Numbered from the stretch's first letter, positions 42,622 through 54,031 are shown. The stretch is 64,000 nt of DNA from Pseudokordiimonas caeni (GCF_026719705.1 NZ_JAPPRR010000002.1:63091-127090), one strand, 5' to 3'. Notes: generated by a model not told the origin, from the letters alone. Translations and numbers: made by a program.

Positions 42622-44823
42622 TTAGTCGCGGTCACGACGCGGACGACGCTCGCCGCGGTCGCCACGATCACCACGGTCGCCCGAGGGGGCAGCCTTGGCC
42701 GGACGCGCGTTCGGGTCTTCTTCGCCGGTTTCCTGATTCACGACACGCATGGAAAGGCGAACCTTGCCCTTGCCGTCGATCTCGAGGCACTTGACGTAAA
42801 CCATGTCGCCTTCGTTCACCACATCGGTGACCTTCTCGACGCGGTCTTCCTTCAGTTCCGAGATATGGACGAGGCCGTCGCGGCTGCCCATGAAGTTGAC
42901 GAAGGCGCCGAATTCCATGATGCGGACGACCTTGCCGTGATAGATCTTGCCAACTTCCGGCTCGGCCACGATGCCAATGATCCAGTTGCGGGCGGCTTCG
43001 ATCTGTGCGGCGTCCGACGAGGCGATCTTGATGGTGCCGTCGTCTTCGATATTCACCTTGGCGCCGGTGACTTCCACGATCTCGCGGATCACCTTGCCGC
43101 CGGTGCCGATCACTTCACGGATCTTGTCGGTCGGGATCTTCATGGTTTCGATGCGCGGGGCGTGAGCCGAAAGCTCGCCGCGGGCACCGGTCAGGGCCTT
43201 GCTCATCTCGGCAAGGATATGGGCACGGCCACCAGCTGCCTGGTTGAGCGCGACTTCCATGATTTCCTTGGTGATGCCGGTGATCTTGATATCCATCTGC
43301 AGGGCAGTGATGCCCGCTTCGGTACCGGCTACCTTGAAGTCCATGTCGCCGAGGTGATCTTCATCACCCAGGATATCGGAGAGAACCGCGAAACGGTCGC
43401 CTTCCTTGATGAGGCCCATGGCGATACCCGAAACCGGACGGGTGATCGGCACGCCGGCATCCATCATCGAGAGCGAAGCACCACAAACGGATGCCATCGA
43501 GGACGAACCGTTCGATTCGGTGATTTCCGACACGATACGGATCGTGTAGGGGAAGGCTTCCTTCTCAGGCAGAACGGCCTGAACAGCGCGCCATGCGAGC
43601 TTGCCGTGGCCGATTTCGCGGCGACCGGCGCCGCCCATGCGGCCGCACTCACCCACCGAATAGGGCGGGAAGTTATAGTGCAGCATGAAGGCCGAGCGGT
43701 AGCTGCCTTCAAGGGCGTCGATGATCTGCTCGTCTTCGCCGGTGCCGAGGGTGGCAACCACGAGACCCTGCGTTTCACCGCGGGTGAAGAGCGCCGAACC
43801 GTGGGTACGCGGCAGGATGCCGACTTCGGAAACGATCGGGCGGACCTGATCGAGATCACGGCCGTCGATACGCTTCTTGGTGTCGAGGATCGAGTTGCGG
43901 ACGATATCGCTTTCAAGCGCCTTCAGGAGCTCGCCTACGACGGTCGCCGAGAGGGCGTCGTTCGATTCGATCTCGTCGGCGAGGTCAGCGAAGACTTTCT
44001 CTTTCGCAGCCTTGATCGCCTTCACGCGGTCCTGCTTGGTGGTGATGCCGTAAGCAGCACGGAGGTCCGCCTCGGCAACCGATTTGATGCGCGCGACAAC
44101 AGCCGACAGGTCAGCCGGTTCCGGCAGTTCCCACGGGTCTTTGGCGGCCGCTTCAGCAAGCTCGATGATCGCATTGATCACCGGCTGCATTTCGGCATGG
44201 CCGAACATGACGGCGCCGAGCATGACTTCTTCCGAAAGCTCTTTCGCTTCGGATTCGACCATCAGAACAGCGTCCGAAGTACCGGCAACCACGAGTTCAA
44301 GGGCGCTTTCCTTGATCTCTTCAGTCGTCGGGTTGAGGATGTATTTGCCATCCGTGTAGCCAACCTTGGCGCCAGCAATCGGGCCCATGAACGGCAGGCC
44401 GGAAAGGGTGAGGGCAGCAGACGCGCCAACCATGGCGACGATGTCGCTGTCGTTTTCAAGGTCGTGGCTCAGAACCGTGCAGACAACCTGCACTTCGTTC
44501 TTGAAGCCATCGATGAAAAGCGGGCGGATCGGGCGGTCGATAAGGCGCGACACGAGGGTTTCTTTCTCGGTCGGGCGGCCTTCGCGCTTGAAGAAGCCGC
44601 CGGGGATCTTGCCGGCAGCGAAGTATTTTTCCTGATAGTTCACCGTGAGCGGGAAAAAGTCCTGCCCCGGCTTGGCCGACTTGGCGCCCACAACGGTGCA
44701 GAGCACGGTCGTGTCGCCATAGGTCGCCATTACGGCGCCATCGGCCTGGCGAGCAACATGGCCGGTTTCCAGGACAAGCTTGCGGCCGCCCCAGGTGAGT
44801 TCTTTGCGATGAATGTTGAACAT
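42622..44823 (-). CDS. pnp: Polynucleotide phosphorylase
   Basis: PNPase degrades RNA 3' to 5' with phosphate and can add tails; it acts in the degradosome. The 733-residue protein has two RNase PH-like core domains, with [36 protein letters not shown] (ITESNGSSS) and the [15 protein letters not shown] active site, a KH domain ([20 protein letters not shown]) and an S1 domain ([15 protein letters not shown]). The Arg/Asp-rich tail is typical of alphaproteobacteria. It follows rpsO across a 256-bp region with two hairpins. Confidence 0.97.
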   Translation of the reverse strand: MFNIHRKELTWGGRKLVLETGHVARQADGAVMATYGDTTVLCTVVGAKSAKPGQDFFPLTVNYQEKYFAAGKIPGGFFKREGRPTEKETLVSRLIDRPIRPLFIDGFKNEVQVVCTVLSHDLENDSDIVAMVGASAALTLSGLPFMGPIAGAKVGYTDGKYILNPTTEEIKESALELVVAGTSDAVLMVESEAKELSEEVMLGAVMFGHAEMQPVINAIIELAEAAAKDPWELPEPADLSAVVARIKSVAEADLRAAYGITTKQDRVKAIKAAKEKVFADLADEIESNDALSATVVGELLKALESDIVRNSILDTKKRIDGRDLDQVRPIVSEVGILPRTHGSALFTRGETQGLVVATLGTGEDEQIIDALEGSYRSAFMLHYNFPPYSVGECGRMGGAGRREIGHGKLAWRAVQAVLPEKEAFPYTIRIVSEITESNGSSSMASVCGASLSMMDAGVPITRPVSGIAMGLIKEGDRFAVLSDILGDEDHLGDMDFKVAGTEAGITALQMDIKITGITKEIMEVALNQAAGGRAHILAEMSKALTGARGELSAHAPRIETMKIPTDKIREVIGTGGKVIREIVEVTGAKVNIEDDGTIKIASSDAAQIEAARNWIIGIVAEPEVGKIYHGKVVRIMEFGAFVNFMGSRDGLVHISELKEDRVEKVTDVVNEGDMVYVKCLEIDGKGKVRLSMRVVNQETGEEDPNARPAKAAPSGDRGDRGDRGERRPRRDRD

Positions 44824-45079
44824 TGTCTAACCTCTGTTGGACCGACCGGGCTTAAAACATTCCTCGACCGGCAGGTCCTGGCATGGCCCCTTGACCATGC
44901 CCCGCTTCATATAAACCCCGGGTGCCGCTAAGGGGCGGCATGTTTTCCGGGCGCGAGGTCCGGCTTATGCCGGACGATTTTGACGGCCCTGTTACAGACA
45001 AGGGCCTGAGGGATGCCTTCCGGGTGAAGGCGCGAAGGGCCGGCCCGTTTTGCGGTGCCGGCCCTTCGGTATTTCGGGC
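44824..45079 (-). other. rpsO-pnp intergenic region with two hairpins
   Basis: The 256 bp between rpsO and pnp has no credible gene. It contains an 11-bp GAAGGGCCGGC / GCCGGCCCTTC hairpin (45034-45067) just after rpsO and a 7-bp GTCCGGC-TTAT-GCCGGAC hairpin (44958-44975) in the pnp leader. Neither has a T tract on the minus strand, so they may be processing or attenuating structures. In E. coli an RNase III hairpin in this place controls pnp; the parallel is inferred. Confidence 0.5.
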
Positions 45080-45349
45080 TTACTTGCGGAGGCCGAGGCG
45101 GGCGATCAGCTTGGTGTAGCGATCTTCGTCGGTCTTCTTGAGGTAAGCGAGCAGCGAACGGCGCTCGTTGACCATCTTCAGGAGACCACGACGCGAGTGG
45201 TGGTCTTTTTTGTGATCCTTGAAGTGTTCGGTCAGGTTCGAAATACGCTCGGAAAGGATGGCAACCTGAATTTCCGGCGAGCCGGTATCGTTTTCGCTGC
45301 GGCCAAATTCCTTGACGAGTTCCTGCGTGCGTTCAGTAGTAATCGACAT
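45080..45349 (-). CDS. rpsO: 30S ribosomal protein S15
   Basis: S15 binds 16S rRNA early in assembly of the small subunit. The 89-residue product [12 protein letters not shown]... has the conserved [33 protein letters not shown] and [13 protein letters not shown] motifs and normal length. The ATG at 45349 has an AAAGGAGAC ribosome site. It lies 20 bp after truB and before pnp, the standard order. Confidence 0.97.
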   Translation of the reverse strand: MSITTERTQELVKEFGRSENDTGSPEIQVAILSERISNLTEHFKDHKKDHHSRRGLLKMVNERRSLLAYLKKTDEDRYTKLIARLGLRK

Positions 45350-45369
45350 CGGGGTCTCCTTTATAAAGA

Positions 45370-46269
45370 CTAGAGATTGAACACCCTTTCCAGCACCATG
45401 AGACCCTGCGCCGCCGTAGCAAGCGCCAGCGGTGTACCGCCATAGGTCAGGACATGGAGCCCGGAAAGGTGCCCGGACACGCGGATCTGCTGGCCGCATC
45501 TGATGCGATCAGCCTCCGCTTCGCTCACGGCGAGCGCCGGGATGTCGTCCAGCGCCGTCATGACCGAAAGGACATAGTCCGAGGCGGGCGCACTATGCCC
45601 GAGCTCGGTCAATTTTTCCAGCGAAATTGCGCTTTCCAGCGAAAACGGCCCGACCCGCGTGCGGCGCAGCGCACTGAGGTGCCCGTGCCCGCCAAGCGCG
45701 CGGGCGATATCGCGGCCAAGCGCGCGCACATAGGTGCCCTTGCCACAGGTGACAGAAAGCATCGTCTCGCCTTTTGCTGCATCGTGCGAAACAAGGCTAA
45801 GCGCATGAATTTCCACGGTGCGCGAGGGCATCTCGACCTCTTCACCCGCCCGTACCCGCGCATAAGCCCGCTCGCCGTCGATCTTGATCGCGCTATAAGC
45901 GGGCGGCACCTGCGTGATGCTGCCGGTGAAATCGGCCAGGATCGCTGCAATCGCGGCTTCTGTCGGGCGCACGTCATTCGACGCCGTCACTTCGCCTTCG
46001 AGGTCATCGGTGGAGGTCTCCGCGCCCCAGCGGATGGTAAAGTCATAATCCTTCGAGGCATCGACAATATAGGGCATTGCCTTCGTCGCCTCGCCAAGCC
46101 CGATGGGCAGGATGCCGGAAGCGAGCGGATCAAGCGTGCCGCCGTGGCCGATCTTCTGGGCGTTCGTTATACGCCGCACCGCAGAGACCGCCTGTGTGCT
46201 CCCGAGCCCGAGGGGCTTGTCGAGGATCACCCAGCCGTTGACGACTTCGCCTTTCTTGCGTCGTGCCAA
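45370..46269 (-). CDS. truB: tRNA pseudouridine(55) synthase TruB
   Basis: TruB makes pseudouridine 55 in the T-loop of most tRNAs. The 299-residue protein has the catalytic Asp47 in [12 protein letters not shown], the KxxYxxxxRAGE-like [19 protein letters not shown], and the [15 protein letters not shown] motif. Start is TTG at 46269, with a GAAG ribosome site and the expected N terminus [14 protein letters not shown]. It follows rbfA by three bases and precedes rpsO. Confidence 0.96.
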   Translation of the reverse strand: MARRKKGEVVNGWVILDKPLGLGSTQAVSAVRRITNAQKIGHGGTLDPLASGILPIGLGEATKAMPYIVDASKDYDFTIRWGAETSTDDLEGEVTASNDVRPTEAAIAAILADFTGSITQVPPAYSAIKIDGERAYARVRAGEEVEMPSRTVEIHALSLVSHDAAKGETMLSVTCGKGTYVRALGRDIARALGGHGHLSALRRTRVGPFSLESAISLEKLTELGHSAPASDYVLSVMTALDDIPALAVSEAEADRIRCGQQIRVSGHLSGLHVLTYGGTPLALATAAQGLMVLERVFNL

Positions 46270-46272
46270 GGC

Positions 46273-46698
46273 TTATTCTTCGCCTTCTTTTTCATCTTCA
46301 TCATCATGACGAAGATCACGGGCAACGCGGGGATCGCGCAGGATCGCATCGATATGGCCGGCCTCATCGAAGCTTTCATCGATCATGAAGCGCAGCTCCG
46401 GCATATATTTCATGACGAGCGCATGGCTGATCTGGCCGCGCAGATAATGGCTGTGGCGGTTGAGCGCCTTCACCACCTTGCCGTCGGCGTCACCGCCCAA
46501 TGGCATCACGAAGATATTGGCGTGGCGCAGATCGGGGCTTACGCGCACTTCGGTCACGGTGATCGACTTGCCTTTGAGGTCATCATCCATCACTTCGCCG
46601 CGGGCGAGGACTGCCGACAGCGCATGGCGGACGTTTTCGCCCACGCGCAACAGGCGCACGCTCGGTTCACCGCTTTTGCTTTTCTGTTTTTTCATCAT
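46273..46698 (-). CDS. rbfA: Ribosome-binding factor A
   Basis: RbfA is a KH-type 30S maturation factor needed for 16S 5' end processing and growth in the cold. The 141-residue protein has RVGENVRHALSAVL near the start, VTEVRVSPDLRHANIFV and the C-terminal PELRFMIDESFDEA motif. The N terminus has consecutive ATGs at 46698 and 46695; a longer TTG start is less likely. The C terminus is acidic (DDEDEKEGEE). It lies 80 bp after infB. Confidence 0.94.
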   Translation of the reverse strand: MMKKQKSKSGEPSVRLLRVGENVRHALSAVLARGEVMDDDLKGKSITVTEVRVSPDLRHANIFVMPLGGDADGKVVKALNRHSHYLRGQISHALVMKYMPELRFMIDESFDEAGHIDAILRDPRVARDLRHDDEDEKEGEE

Positions 46699-46778
46699 TT
46701 CATACCGGAACAATGACAGGGATGCAGAGCGCCGCCCCGCATCCCCTCAATGATTTGGCCCGAAGGCCGCTCGGAAAA

Positions 46779-49430
46779 TCAGAGCGTCCGCTCGATCTCG
46801 ATCAGTTCGTAAACCTCGAGGAAGTCGCCAGCGCGCATATCCTGGAAGTTTTCGAAGGTGAGGCCGCATTCCTGGCCCGAGCCCACTTCCTTGACGTCGT
46901 CCTTGAAGCGGCGGAGGTTATCGATCTCGCCTTCGTAAACGATGACGTCGTCACGCAGGATACGGGCCTTGGCGTCGCGCTTGATCGTCCCTTCGACGAC
47001 AAGACAGCCAGCAGCCTTGCCGGACTTGCCAGCCTGGAACACGTCGCGGATCTCGGCGCGGCCGATGATCTTTTCGTCGAATTCCGGACCAAGCTCGCCA
47101 GCCATCGCGGCCTTCACGTCGTCGATCAGGTGATAGATCACCGAATAGTATTTGATCGCCACGCCGTCATGCTCGGCCAGTTCGCGGGCCTGCTTGTTCG
47201 GGCGCACGTTGAAGCCGATGACAAGCGCGTTCGAAGCGTGCGCGAGCGTGATATCGGTTTCGGTGATGCCACCGACCGCACCATGCAGCACACGGCAGCG
47301 GATCTGGTCGTTACCGGCTTTTTCAAGCGCCTGGGTGATCGCCTCGACCGAGCCCTGCACGTCGCCCTTGAGGACGACATCGAAGGTCATGGTCTCGTTC
47401 GATTCCTTCAGCTGGCTGAACATGGATTCGAGCGTCTTCGGCGCAGCCGCGGCAGCCTGGCGTTTCTGGCGCAGATGGGCCTGGCGGTAGCTCGTGATCT
47501 CACGGGCACGGGCTTCGCTGTCGACAACCGAGAAGTCATCGCCGGCGCCCGGCGTGCCTTGCAGGCCGACCACTTCAACCGGCTGGCTCGGGCCTGCCGT
47601 TTCAACCTGTTCGCCGCGATCATTGACGAGCGCGCGCACACGGCCCCATTCCGGGCCGGCGACGAAGATGTCGCCCTGACGCAGCGTACCACGCTGGACG
47701 AGAACGGTCGCGACCGAGCCACGGCCCTTGTCGAGCTTGGCTTCGACGACCACACCTTCGGCGGTACGGTTCGGGTTTGCCTTCAGCTCCAGGATTTCGG
47801 CCTGCAGGATGATGGCTTCCTTCAGCTTGTCGAGGCCGGCGCCGGTCTTGGCCGACACTTCGACTTCCTGGGTCTCGCCCGAGAAGGTTTCGACAACGAC
47901 TTCATGCTGCAGGAGTTCCTGACGCACGCGGTCGGGGTTCACGCCCGGCTTGTCCATCTTGTTGATGGCCACGATCATCGGCACACCGGCTGCTTTCGCA
48001 TGGTGGATGGCCTCGATCGTTTGCGGCATCACGCCGTCGTCCGCTGCCACCACAAGGATGACGATATCCGTGACGCTGGCGCCGCGGGCACGCATCTGGG
48101 TGAAGGCAGCGTGGCCCGGCGTATCGAGGAAGGTGATCTTCGAGCCATTGTCCATCGCGACCTGATAGGCGCCGATATGCTGGGTAATGCCGCCGGCTTC
48201 GCCCGAAACCACATTCGCCGAGCGAAGGGCATCGAGAAGCGAGGTTTTACCGTGGTCGACGTGACCCATCACGGTGACGATCGGGGCGCGGCTTTCGAGA
48301 TCCGCTTCCACATCGGCTTCACCGAAGAGACCGATTTCCACGTCGGCGTCCGATACGCGCTTCGGCGTATTGCCAAACTCTTCAACCACCAGCTGGGCAG
48401 TATCCTGATCCAGCACCTGGTTGATCGTCGCCATCACGCCCATGCCCATCAGGCATTTGATCACGGCGGTGGCTTTTTCAGCCATACGGTTCGCCAGTTC
48501 CTGCACGGTGATGGTCTCGGGGATCACCACTTCGCGGGCCTGACGTTCGGTCGGGCCGGTATCGACACGACGCTTGTTTTTCATCTGGGCGCGCTTGAAG
48601 GCAGCGAGCGACCGCTGACGGGTATCTTCGTCATCAAAGTTGCGGTTGACGCTGAGGCGGCCACGACGACGATCGTCATCGCTACGGGTTTTCTTCGGCG
48701 TGCCACCCGGTGCGCGCTTGCCGGCGCCACCGCGACGGCCACGTTCGGCTTCCTCTTCGTCGCCGGCGAGCTGGCGGGCTTCGCTGGCTTTCTTCAGCTG
48801 AACGGCGCGCGCTTCAAGGTCGGCCTTCTTGCGAGCTTCCTCGCCGGCCTTTTCCTTGGCAGCAGCTTCTTCGTTCGCCTTGCGGGCAGCTTCTTCGGCT
48901 TCGCGCTTGCGGGCAAGATCGGCGGCACGACGCTTGGCGTCGGCTTCGGCCTCGGCGCGGTGACGCGCCTCTTCTTCATCCTCGGCAGCGGCGTCAGCAC
49001 CAGCTTCCTCACGCGCAGCAGCACGGGCAGCCTCGGCCGCCGCTTCACGCTTCTTGCGCTCGACTTCCTCGGCTTCGCGGCGGGCGGCTTCCTCAGCGGC
49101 CCGGCGTTCTTCCTCTTCCTTGCGGCGATTGGCTTCCTCGAGCACACGGATGCGCATTTCATGCTCGTGATCGGTCAGCGTGGCATTGCCACCCGCATCA
49201 CCGCCAGCCTTCTTCGGCACATAGGCCCGAGGCGCTGCCGGAGCGGGTGCATCCGGACGGCCGGTCGGGGCGGGCGTGGTGCCCGGTGTCAGGACGCGCT
49301 TCTTCTTGCGCTCCACGACAACCGCTTTCGAGCGGCCATGGCTGAAGCTCTGGCGAACCTGACCGGTCTCTACCCCTTTGCCTACCCCGAGCGTGCGTCC
49401 GGTGAGGGTCAGTTTCTTGTCGTCGCTCAT
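46779..49430 (-). CDS. infB: Translation initiation factor IF-2
   Basis: IF-2 is the GTPase that brings fMet-tRNA to the ribosome. The 883-residue protein has a long charged Ala/Glu/Lys/Arg-rich N-terminal region (about 50-260), an IF2_N helix ([27 protein letters not shown], about 300-330), then the G domain with GHVDHGKT near residue 388, DTPGHAAF and NKMDKP, and domains II-IV. ATG 49430 has a GAAGG ribosome site and a standard N terminus [13 protein letters not shown]; it starts one base after the YlxR gene stop. Confidence 0.97.
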   Translation of the reverse strand: MSDDKKLTLTGRTLGVGKGVETGQVRQSFSHGRSKAVVVERKKKRVLTPGTTPAPTGRPDAPAPAAPRAYVPKKAGGDAGGNATLTDHEHEMRIRVLEEANRRKEEEERRAAEEAARREAEEVERKKREAAAEAARAAAREEAGADAAAEDEEEARHRAEAEADAKRRAADLARKREAEEAARKANEEAAAKEKAGEEARKKADLEARAVQLKKASEARQLAGDEEEAERGRRGGAGKRAPGGTPKKTRSDDDRRRGRLSVNRNFDDEDTRQRSLAAFKRAQMKNKRRVDTGPTERQAREVVIPETITVQELANRMAEKATAVIKCLMGMGVMATINQVLDQDTAQLVVEEFGNTPKRVSDADVEIGLFGEADVEADLESRAPIVTVMGHVDHGKTSLLDALRSANVVSGEAGGITQHIGAYQVAMDNGSKITFLDTPGHAAFTQMRARGASVTDIVILVVAADDGVMPQTIEAIHHAKAAGVPMIVAINKMDKPGVNPDRVRQELLQHEVVVETFSGETQEVEVSAKTGAGLDKLKEAIILQAEILELKANPNRTAEGVVVEAKLDKGRGSVATVLVQRGTLRQGDIFVAGPEWGRVRALVNDRGEQVETAGPSQPVEVVGLQGTPGAGDDFSVVDSEARAREITSYRQAHLRQKRQAAAAAPKTLESMFSQLKESNETMTFDVVLKGDVQGSVEAITQALEKAGNDQIRCRVLHGAVGGITETDITLAHASNALVIGFNVRPNKQARELAEHDGVAIKYYSVIYHLIDDVKAAMAGELGPEFDEKIIGRAEIRDVFQAGKSGKAAGCLVVEGTIKRDAKARILRDDVIVYEGEIDNLRRFKDDVKEVGSGQECGLTFENFQDMRAGDFLEVYELIEIERTL

Positions 49431-49431
49431 A

Positions 49432-50100
49432 TTAACCTTCGTTCCCTTGTGCTTCACAAGACTGCGGCTTTACGCCGCGCATGCCATTCAGCCGACCAAG
49501 GTCGGCCATCAGTTCGGTCGTTCCGCCGCTTTCAAACAAAAGCACATGAACGACATTGTCACGTCCGAGCGCGCGGCTCAGGGCCTCGCGGTCGAAAAGG
49601 TCCACCACAGCCACGCTCCGCCCGGTTACCCCGTCGGCGAGCGCCTTCAGCTTGCGGCGTCCATCCTCGGCGGCATCGCTTGCCGCCAGCATCAGTGCCG
49701 GTTCGCGGCCGCCACGCCCGATCTCGCCAAGCGCGGCTCGTATCTTGTCGGTCCCGGCAACGAGACCGCCTGCCTTCTGCACGAGCCCCAGCCTGTCAAG
49801 GCAGCGGCGCACCAGAAGCGCGTCGATCCGGCCCAACAGATCGGCCGGCACCTGATCGTTTCGCACCCCTGCCTTCAGCGACCGGCTGGCGGCCCGGGCA
49901 AGCGTACCTTTTTTCATCGCCTCGGCGATGAGCGGCCCATCGGCCGAAACCCAAAGCCCCCTGCCCGGCAGCTTTGCCGCCACATCGGGCACAAGGCTGC
50001 CATCCGGGGCAACGGCCAACCGGACGAGCCCGCTAGCGGGTGCCCGGTTGAAGGTCAGGATGCACCGCCGTTCCGGGCTATGGCCTTTTGCTGCCGCCAT
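49432..50100 (-). CDS. YlxR/DUF448-L7Ae RNA-binding protein
   Basis: The 222-residue protein fuses a YlxR (DUF448) domain (about 1-80; [11 protein letters not shown] and [16 protein letters not shown], with [10 protein letters not shown]) to an L7Ae-like RNA-binding domain (about 95-195; [18 protein letters not shown] and [16 protein letters not shown]). It sits between nusA and infB as in most bacteria and probably binds RNA in ribosome assembly or translation. The role of the fusion is not established. Confidence 0.9.
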   Translation of the reverse strand: MAAAKGHSPERRCILTFNRAPASGLVRLAVAPDGSLVPDVAAKLPGRGLWVSADGPLIAEAMKKGTLARAASRSLKAGVRNDQVPADLLGRIDALLVRRCLDRLGLVQKAGGLVAGTDKIRAALGEIGRGGREPALMLAASDAAEDGRRKLKALADGVTGRSVAVVDLFDREALSRALGRDNVVHVLLFESGGTTELMADLGRLNGMRGVKPQSCEAQGNEG

Positions 50101-50124
50101 TGCCGCTTGGCGCTCCTGATGATC

Positions 50125-51720
50125 TTACTCGGTCTCGGCTTCCGCTTCGACCGATTCTGCATCCTCTTCGGCTTCTTCATGACCGCCGAACGCTTCCTCG
50201 GCCGAAATCCAGCCAAGCGCCACACGGGCAGTCATGATCATGGCCGAGGCATCTTCTTCCGTCAGCGGGAAGGCCTTCAGGATACCATCTTCCTTCGATG
50301 TCAGTTCGTCAGCCGCACAGCCGGCGAAATCTTCGAGCGTCTTCACTTCGGCTTCGCCAAGCGCCACCAGCATTTGCGGGGTCAGGCCCTCGATATCAGC
50401 CAGATCGTCGGCAACGCCAAGCGCACGGCGCTTCTCGTCTGCCTCGGCGGCTTCCTTCTCGAGGAATTCCTGCGCACGACGCTGCAGTTCGCCGACAAGC
50501 TCTTCCTCGAAGCCTTCCACGGAGAGAAGTTCTTCGGGCTCGACATAGGCGATTTCTTCAAGCTCGGTGAAGCCTTCCGCCACAAGGAGGTGAGCCAGCG
50601 TGTCGTCCACGTCCAGCGCTTCCATGAAGCGGCGGCTTTGCGCCATGAATTCTTCCTGACGGCGCTCCGATTCCTCGGCTTCCGTCATGATGTCGATGGT
50701 CCAGCCGGTCAGCTGCGAAGCGAGACGCACGTTCTGGCCGCGACGGCCGATGGCGAGCGAAAGTTGCTCGTCCGGCACCACAACTTCAACGCGGGCGCGG
50801 TCTTCATCCATCACCACTTTCGTCACTTCAGCAGGCTGCAGCGCGTTCACGATGAAGGAAGCCACATCGGGCGACCACGGAATGATGTCGATCTTCTCGC
50901 CCTGCAGTTCGTTCACAACGGCCTGCACGCGGCTGCCGCGCATACCAACGCAGGCGCCCACGGGGTCGATCGAACCGTCGTTCGAGAAGACGGCGATCTT
51001 GGCGCGGCTGCCCGGATCACGGGCGACCGAACGGATCTCGATGATGCCGTCGTAGATTTCCGGCACTTCCTGCGCGAACAGGGCAGCCATGAATTCCGGC
51101 TTGGTGCGGCTCATGAAAATCTGCGGGCCGCGGTTTTCACGGCGCACGTCATAGATGAGGCCGCGGATACGTTCGTTCTGGCGGATATGCTCGCGCGGGA
51201 TCACCTGGTCGCGGCGCATGATGGCTTCGGCGCGGCCCATGTCAACGATCACGTTGCCATATTCCACGCGCTTCACCACACCGGTGATGATCTCGCCGAC
51301 ACGATCCTTGAATTCGTCATACTGGCGCTGGCGCTCGGCATCGCGCACCTTCTGCACGATCACCTGCTTGGCGGTCTGGGCAGCGATACGGCCGAAATCG
51401 AGGGGTGGCAGGGACGACGCCAGGAAGTCGCCAATCTGGGCGTCCGGCTTTTCCTTCTGCGCATCCGCAAGGCTGATCTGGGTGGCCGGATTTTCGACCT
51501 CTTCCACAACCTCGATCACACGGAACAGGCGGATGTCGCCATTGTGCTTGTCGATCTGGGCCCTGATCTCGTTCTCGGCGCCATAGCGCGAGCGCGCCGC
51601 CTTCTGGATCGCTTCTTCCATCGCCTCGAGAACGATATCCTTCTCGATCGATTTCTCGCGCGCCACCAGATCGGCGATTTGCAAGAGTTCAAGCCTGTTT
51701 GCGCTGACAGCAGCTGCCAT
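50125..51720 (-). CDS. nusA: Transcription termination/antitermination factor NusA
   Basis: NusA binds RNA polymerase and nascent RNA and regulates pausing, termination and antitermination. The 531-residue protein has an N-terminal polymerase-binding domain ([16 protein letters not shown]), an S1 domain, two KH domains ([18 protein letters not shown] and [18 protein letters not shown]) and C-terminal helix-hairpin-helix repeats. ATG 51720 has a GGAGTGAAACGG ribosome site. It follows rimP by 71 bp. Confidence 0.97.
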   Translation of the reverse strand: MAAAVSANRLELLQIADLVAREKSIEKDIVLEAMEEAIQKAARSRYGAENEIRAQIDKHNGDIRLFRVIEVVEEVENPATQISLADAQKEKPDAQIGDFLASSLPPLDFGRIAAQTAKQVIVQKVRDAERQRQYDEFKDRVGEIITGVVKRVEYGNVIVDMGRAEAIMRRDQVIPREHIRQNERIRGLIYDVRRENRGPQIFMSRTKPEFMAALFAQEVPEIYDGIIEIRSVARDPGSRAKIAVFSNDGSIDPVGACVGMRGSRVQAVVNELQGEKIDIIPWSPDVASFIVNALQPAEVTKVVMDEDRARVEVVVPDEQLSLAIGRRGQNVRLASQLTGWTIDIMTEAEESERRQEEFMAQSRRFMEALDVDDTLAHLLVAEGFTELEEIAYVEPEELLSVEGFEEELVGELQRRAQEFLEKEAAEADEKRRALGVADDLADIEGLTPQMLVALGEAEVKTLEDFAGCAADELTSKEDGILKAFPLTEEDASAMIMTARVALGWISAEEAFGGHEEAEEDAESVEAEAETE

Positions 51721-51791
51721 CCGTTTCACTCCATCGCTAAAGGGTACCGCATCCCTAATGTCGCGGTCCCTTCAAGCCCTTGCCAACTGGT

Positions 51792-52322
51792 TCAGTCGTC
51801 GCCTTCCGCCGCTTCCGCAGCAGCGGCGGCATCAGCCGCCTTCTTCTGAACCGCTTTCAAAAGTTCGTCCGTAAGCACCAGCTTGGCCTTGCCGATCTGG
51901 CCATAGTCCAGCTCGACCTTGCCTTCATCCTCGGTGTCGAGCGTCAGTGTATCGCCTGCAAGCGATACGAGCTTGCCGCGGAAACGGCGACGCCCGTCGA
52001 TCTGTTCCATGAGTTCGACCTTCGCATCGAAGCCCATCCAGCGTTCGAAATCCTTGCGCCGCGTGAGCGGACGGTCGATCCCCGGCGAGCTGACCTCGAG
52101 GAGATATTCACCGGGCAGCGGGTCCTCGACATCGAGGAGGGCCGAAACCTCGCGCGAGATGATCGCGCAGTCGTCAACACCCATCGAGCCGTCGGGCCGC
52201 TCGGCCATGATTTGAAGGGTCGGCTTGCGGCCGCCGCCATAGGTCACACGCACCAATTCAAAGCCGAGGGCTTCCACCGTCGGAGCAATGAGAGCGGTAA
52301 TCTTTTCTGCGGGTTCGTTCAC
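51792..52322 (-). CDS. rimP: Ribosome maturation factor RimP
   Basis: RimP helps assemble the 30S subunit, in particular binding of S12-region rRNA. The 176-residue protein has IAPTVEALGFELVRV, the IMAERPDGSMGVDDCAIISREVSALLD segment and VSSPGIDRPLTRRKDFERW, all family signatures. Start is GTG at 52322 with an AAGGA ribosome site. The C-terminal tail is an Ala/Asp/Glu repeat. It begins the rimP-nusA-ylxR-infB cluster. Confidence 0.95.
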   Translation of the reverse strand: MNEPAEKITALIAPTVEALGFELVRVTYGGGRKPTLQIMAERPDGSMGVDDCAIISREVSALLDVEDPLPGEYLLEVSSPGIDRPLTRRKDFERWMGFDAKVELMEQIDGRRRFRGKLVSLAGDTLTLDTEDEGKVELDYGQIGKAKLVLTDELLKAVQKKAADAAAAAEAAEGDD

Positions 52323-52389
52323 CGAAAACTGTCCTTCTACTTACGCACTTTTCCCGAAGCGGACCGCCAAGCGGCAGATATGCCAAATG

Positions 52390-52437
52390 GCAAAAGTGGG
52401 CCTCAGCCCACTTCCTGAATGAAGGTCCATATTCAGG
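52390..52437 (-). terminator. Two hairpins, the second a terminator, after the acetyltransferase gene
   Basis: On the minus strand CCTGAAT-N10-ATTCAGG (52437-52414) is followed directly by AAGTGGGC-TGAG-GCCCACTT and TTTT (52413-52392). The second is a plausible terminator 100 bp past the acetyltransferase stop, before rimP. Confidence 0.6.
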
Positions 52438-52515
52438 GAGAAGCGGGCCCTATATAACGCGGAGCACCGCACGGAGCAATGGTTTAATTGCCCCCTGCGG
52501 CTGAATGCCCCGGAA

Positions 52516-53154
52516 TCAGGCGAGATCGGCAACCTCGCCCGCCATCAGCGCCGGGATATGGGCACTGATCCAGCCAATCGGCCGGTCCCACCATGCGATT
52601 TCGAGCAAACGCGCGATCGTGGATTCATCGAATCGGAACCGCACCACACGCGCAGGGTTCCCGGCAACAATCGCATAGGGCGGCACATCGCGCGTCACCA
52701 CCGCACGGGTGGCGACGATAGCCCCGTGCCCGATTTTCACACCTGGCATGACGAGCGATTGATAGCCGAGCCACACATCGTGCCCGACGCTGGTATCACC
52801 GCGCGATGGCAGATCCATGATCAGCCCCATATGATCGGCCCATCCCTCCCCCAGAATCGGGAAAGGAAAGGTGGACGGCCCGTCCATCCGGTGATTGGCC
52901 GGCCCCATGATGAAGGTTGCCCCCTCGGCAACCGCACAGAAGCGGCCGATGATGAGTTTCTCCTTCATCCCTTCATGGCCATAGCGCACGTTGGTACGCT
53001 CGAATGCCTCGGGATTTTCGGCGGCATGATAATAGCTATAGTCGCCAACCTCGATATAGGGGGCGGTGATGAAGGGCCTGAGGAAGATGACCTCGTCATT
53101 GCCGGACAATGGATAGCGCGTCGCCGGGTCCGGCGAGTTGGAAATAGCAGGCAT
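52516..53154 (-). CDS. CatB/Vat-like hexapeptide-repeat acetyltransferase
   Basis: The 212-residue left-handed beta-helix protein resembles xenobiotic O-acetyltransferases (CatB, VatA): EVGDYSYYHAAENPEAF, the active-site NHRMDGPSTFPFP loop, and hexapeptide repeats VGHDVWLGYQSLVMPGVKIGHGAIVATRAVV and PYAIVAGNPARV. Such enzymes acetylate chloramphenicol or streptogramin A, but many homologues have other substrates, so resistance is not shown. It stands alone between trmB and rimP in a cluster otherwise of core genes. Confidence 0.88.
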   Translation of the reverse strand: MPAISNSPDPATRYPLSGNDEVIFLRPFITAPYIEVGDYSYYHAAENPEAFERTNVRYGHEGMKEKLIIGRFCAVAEGATFIMGPANHRMDGPSTFPFPILGEGWADHMGLIMDLPSRGDTSVGHDVWLGYQSLVMPGVKIGHGAIVATRAVVTRDVPPYAIVAGNPARVVRFRFDESTIARLLEIAWWDRPIGWISAHIPALMAGEVADLA

Positions 53155-53308
53155 CGGAACAGTCTCTCAAAATGAAAGGTCAAACGGCGCGACAGGCAGC
53201 CATAAGGGCGGCTGTCAGCAGGGTTCGATTGTCAGTTCGGATGCTTGTCCATTTTCCGCGCACTCCTCTTTCGCGAGACAGCGACTATGCCAGCCAGTTG
53301 CCGATGGG

Positions 53309-54031
53309 TCAACGCGGCAGGCGGCGGAAGCGGAAATAGGTGGCCCGGCCTTCCAGCGCCTTGGCCTCGTAACGGGTCTCCGGCCAGTCGTCGGGGCGGT
53401 TCAGCCAGTCTTCGGGCCCCTCCGCCAGCCATTCGAAATCGCTGCGCTGGCTCATCTGCAGGTTCACCCATTCGCGGTAGATCGGATGATCGGTGCCGAT
53501 ACGGAACTCGGCACCGTCTTTCAGCACGCGGGCGATGTCATCAAGATTCATCTGGTTGACGAAACGCCGCCGCGCATGGCGCGTCTTCGGCCACGGATCG
53601 GGATGCAACAGGAAGAAGCGCGAAACGCTGGCGTCCGGAAGCTTCCAGATCACATGGCGGGCGTCGTCCCCGTATATGCGGATATTGGCAAGCTTCTCGT
53701 CCTCGATCTGCGCGAGGAGCCCTGCCACACCATTGAGGTAGGGCTCGCAGCCGATGATCCCGACATGGGGATGATGCGCCGCCTGCCAGTGCAGATGCTC
53801 GCCCTTGCCGAAGCCCACCTCGAACCAGATGTCCGTGACCTCAGACCCGAAGAGCGTGAAAGGATCAAGCTTCTCGTCCTCGCCCGCAGGCAGCGGCACG
53901 CCGATCTCCGGGAGCAGCGTTTCCATCAGATTCTGTTTGCGAGCTGTCAGCGGCTTGCCCTTGCGGCGGCCGAAGTAGCGCTGCTCGGGAAGCTGGAAGC
54001 CGGGCTTCTGGATGTCGTCAGGGTTCGTCAT
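53309..54031 (-). CDS. trmB: tRNA (guanine-N7-)-methyltransferase TrmB
   Basis: TrmB methylates G46 of tRNA using SAM. The 240-residue protein has the SAM-binding FEVGFGKGEHLHW motif (residues ~71-83), a DARHVIW region, HPDPWPKTRHARRRFVNQ (the substrate motif) and DHPIYREW. Ends with basic residues. It follows the XRE regulator gene by 46 bp; many relatives have metK between the two. Confidence 0.96.
   Translation of the reverse strand: MTNPDDIQKPGFQLPEQRYFGRRKGKPLTARKQNLMETLLPEIGVPLPAGEDEKLDPFTLFGSEVTDIWFEVGFGKGEHLHWQAAHHPHVGIIGCEPYLNGVAGLLAQIEDEKLANIRIYGDDARHVIWKLPDASVSRFFLLHPDPWPKTRHARRRFVNQMNLDDIARVLKDGAEFRIGTDHPIYREWVNLQMSQRSDFEWLAEGPEDWLNRPDDWPETRYEAKALEGRATYFRFRRLPR

Noticed and set aside
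42604-44931. 775-residue plus-strand reading opposite pnp
   Set aside because: PNPase on the minus strand is complete; the antisense reading has no family motif and is His/Asp-rich as expected for a shadow.
46713-51849. Very long plus-strand readings opposite infB and nusA (1072 and 823 residues)
   Set aside because: Both are antisense to well-supported IF-2, YlxR and NusA and have no recognisable domains.
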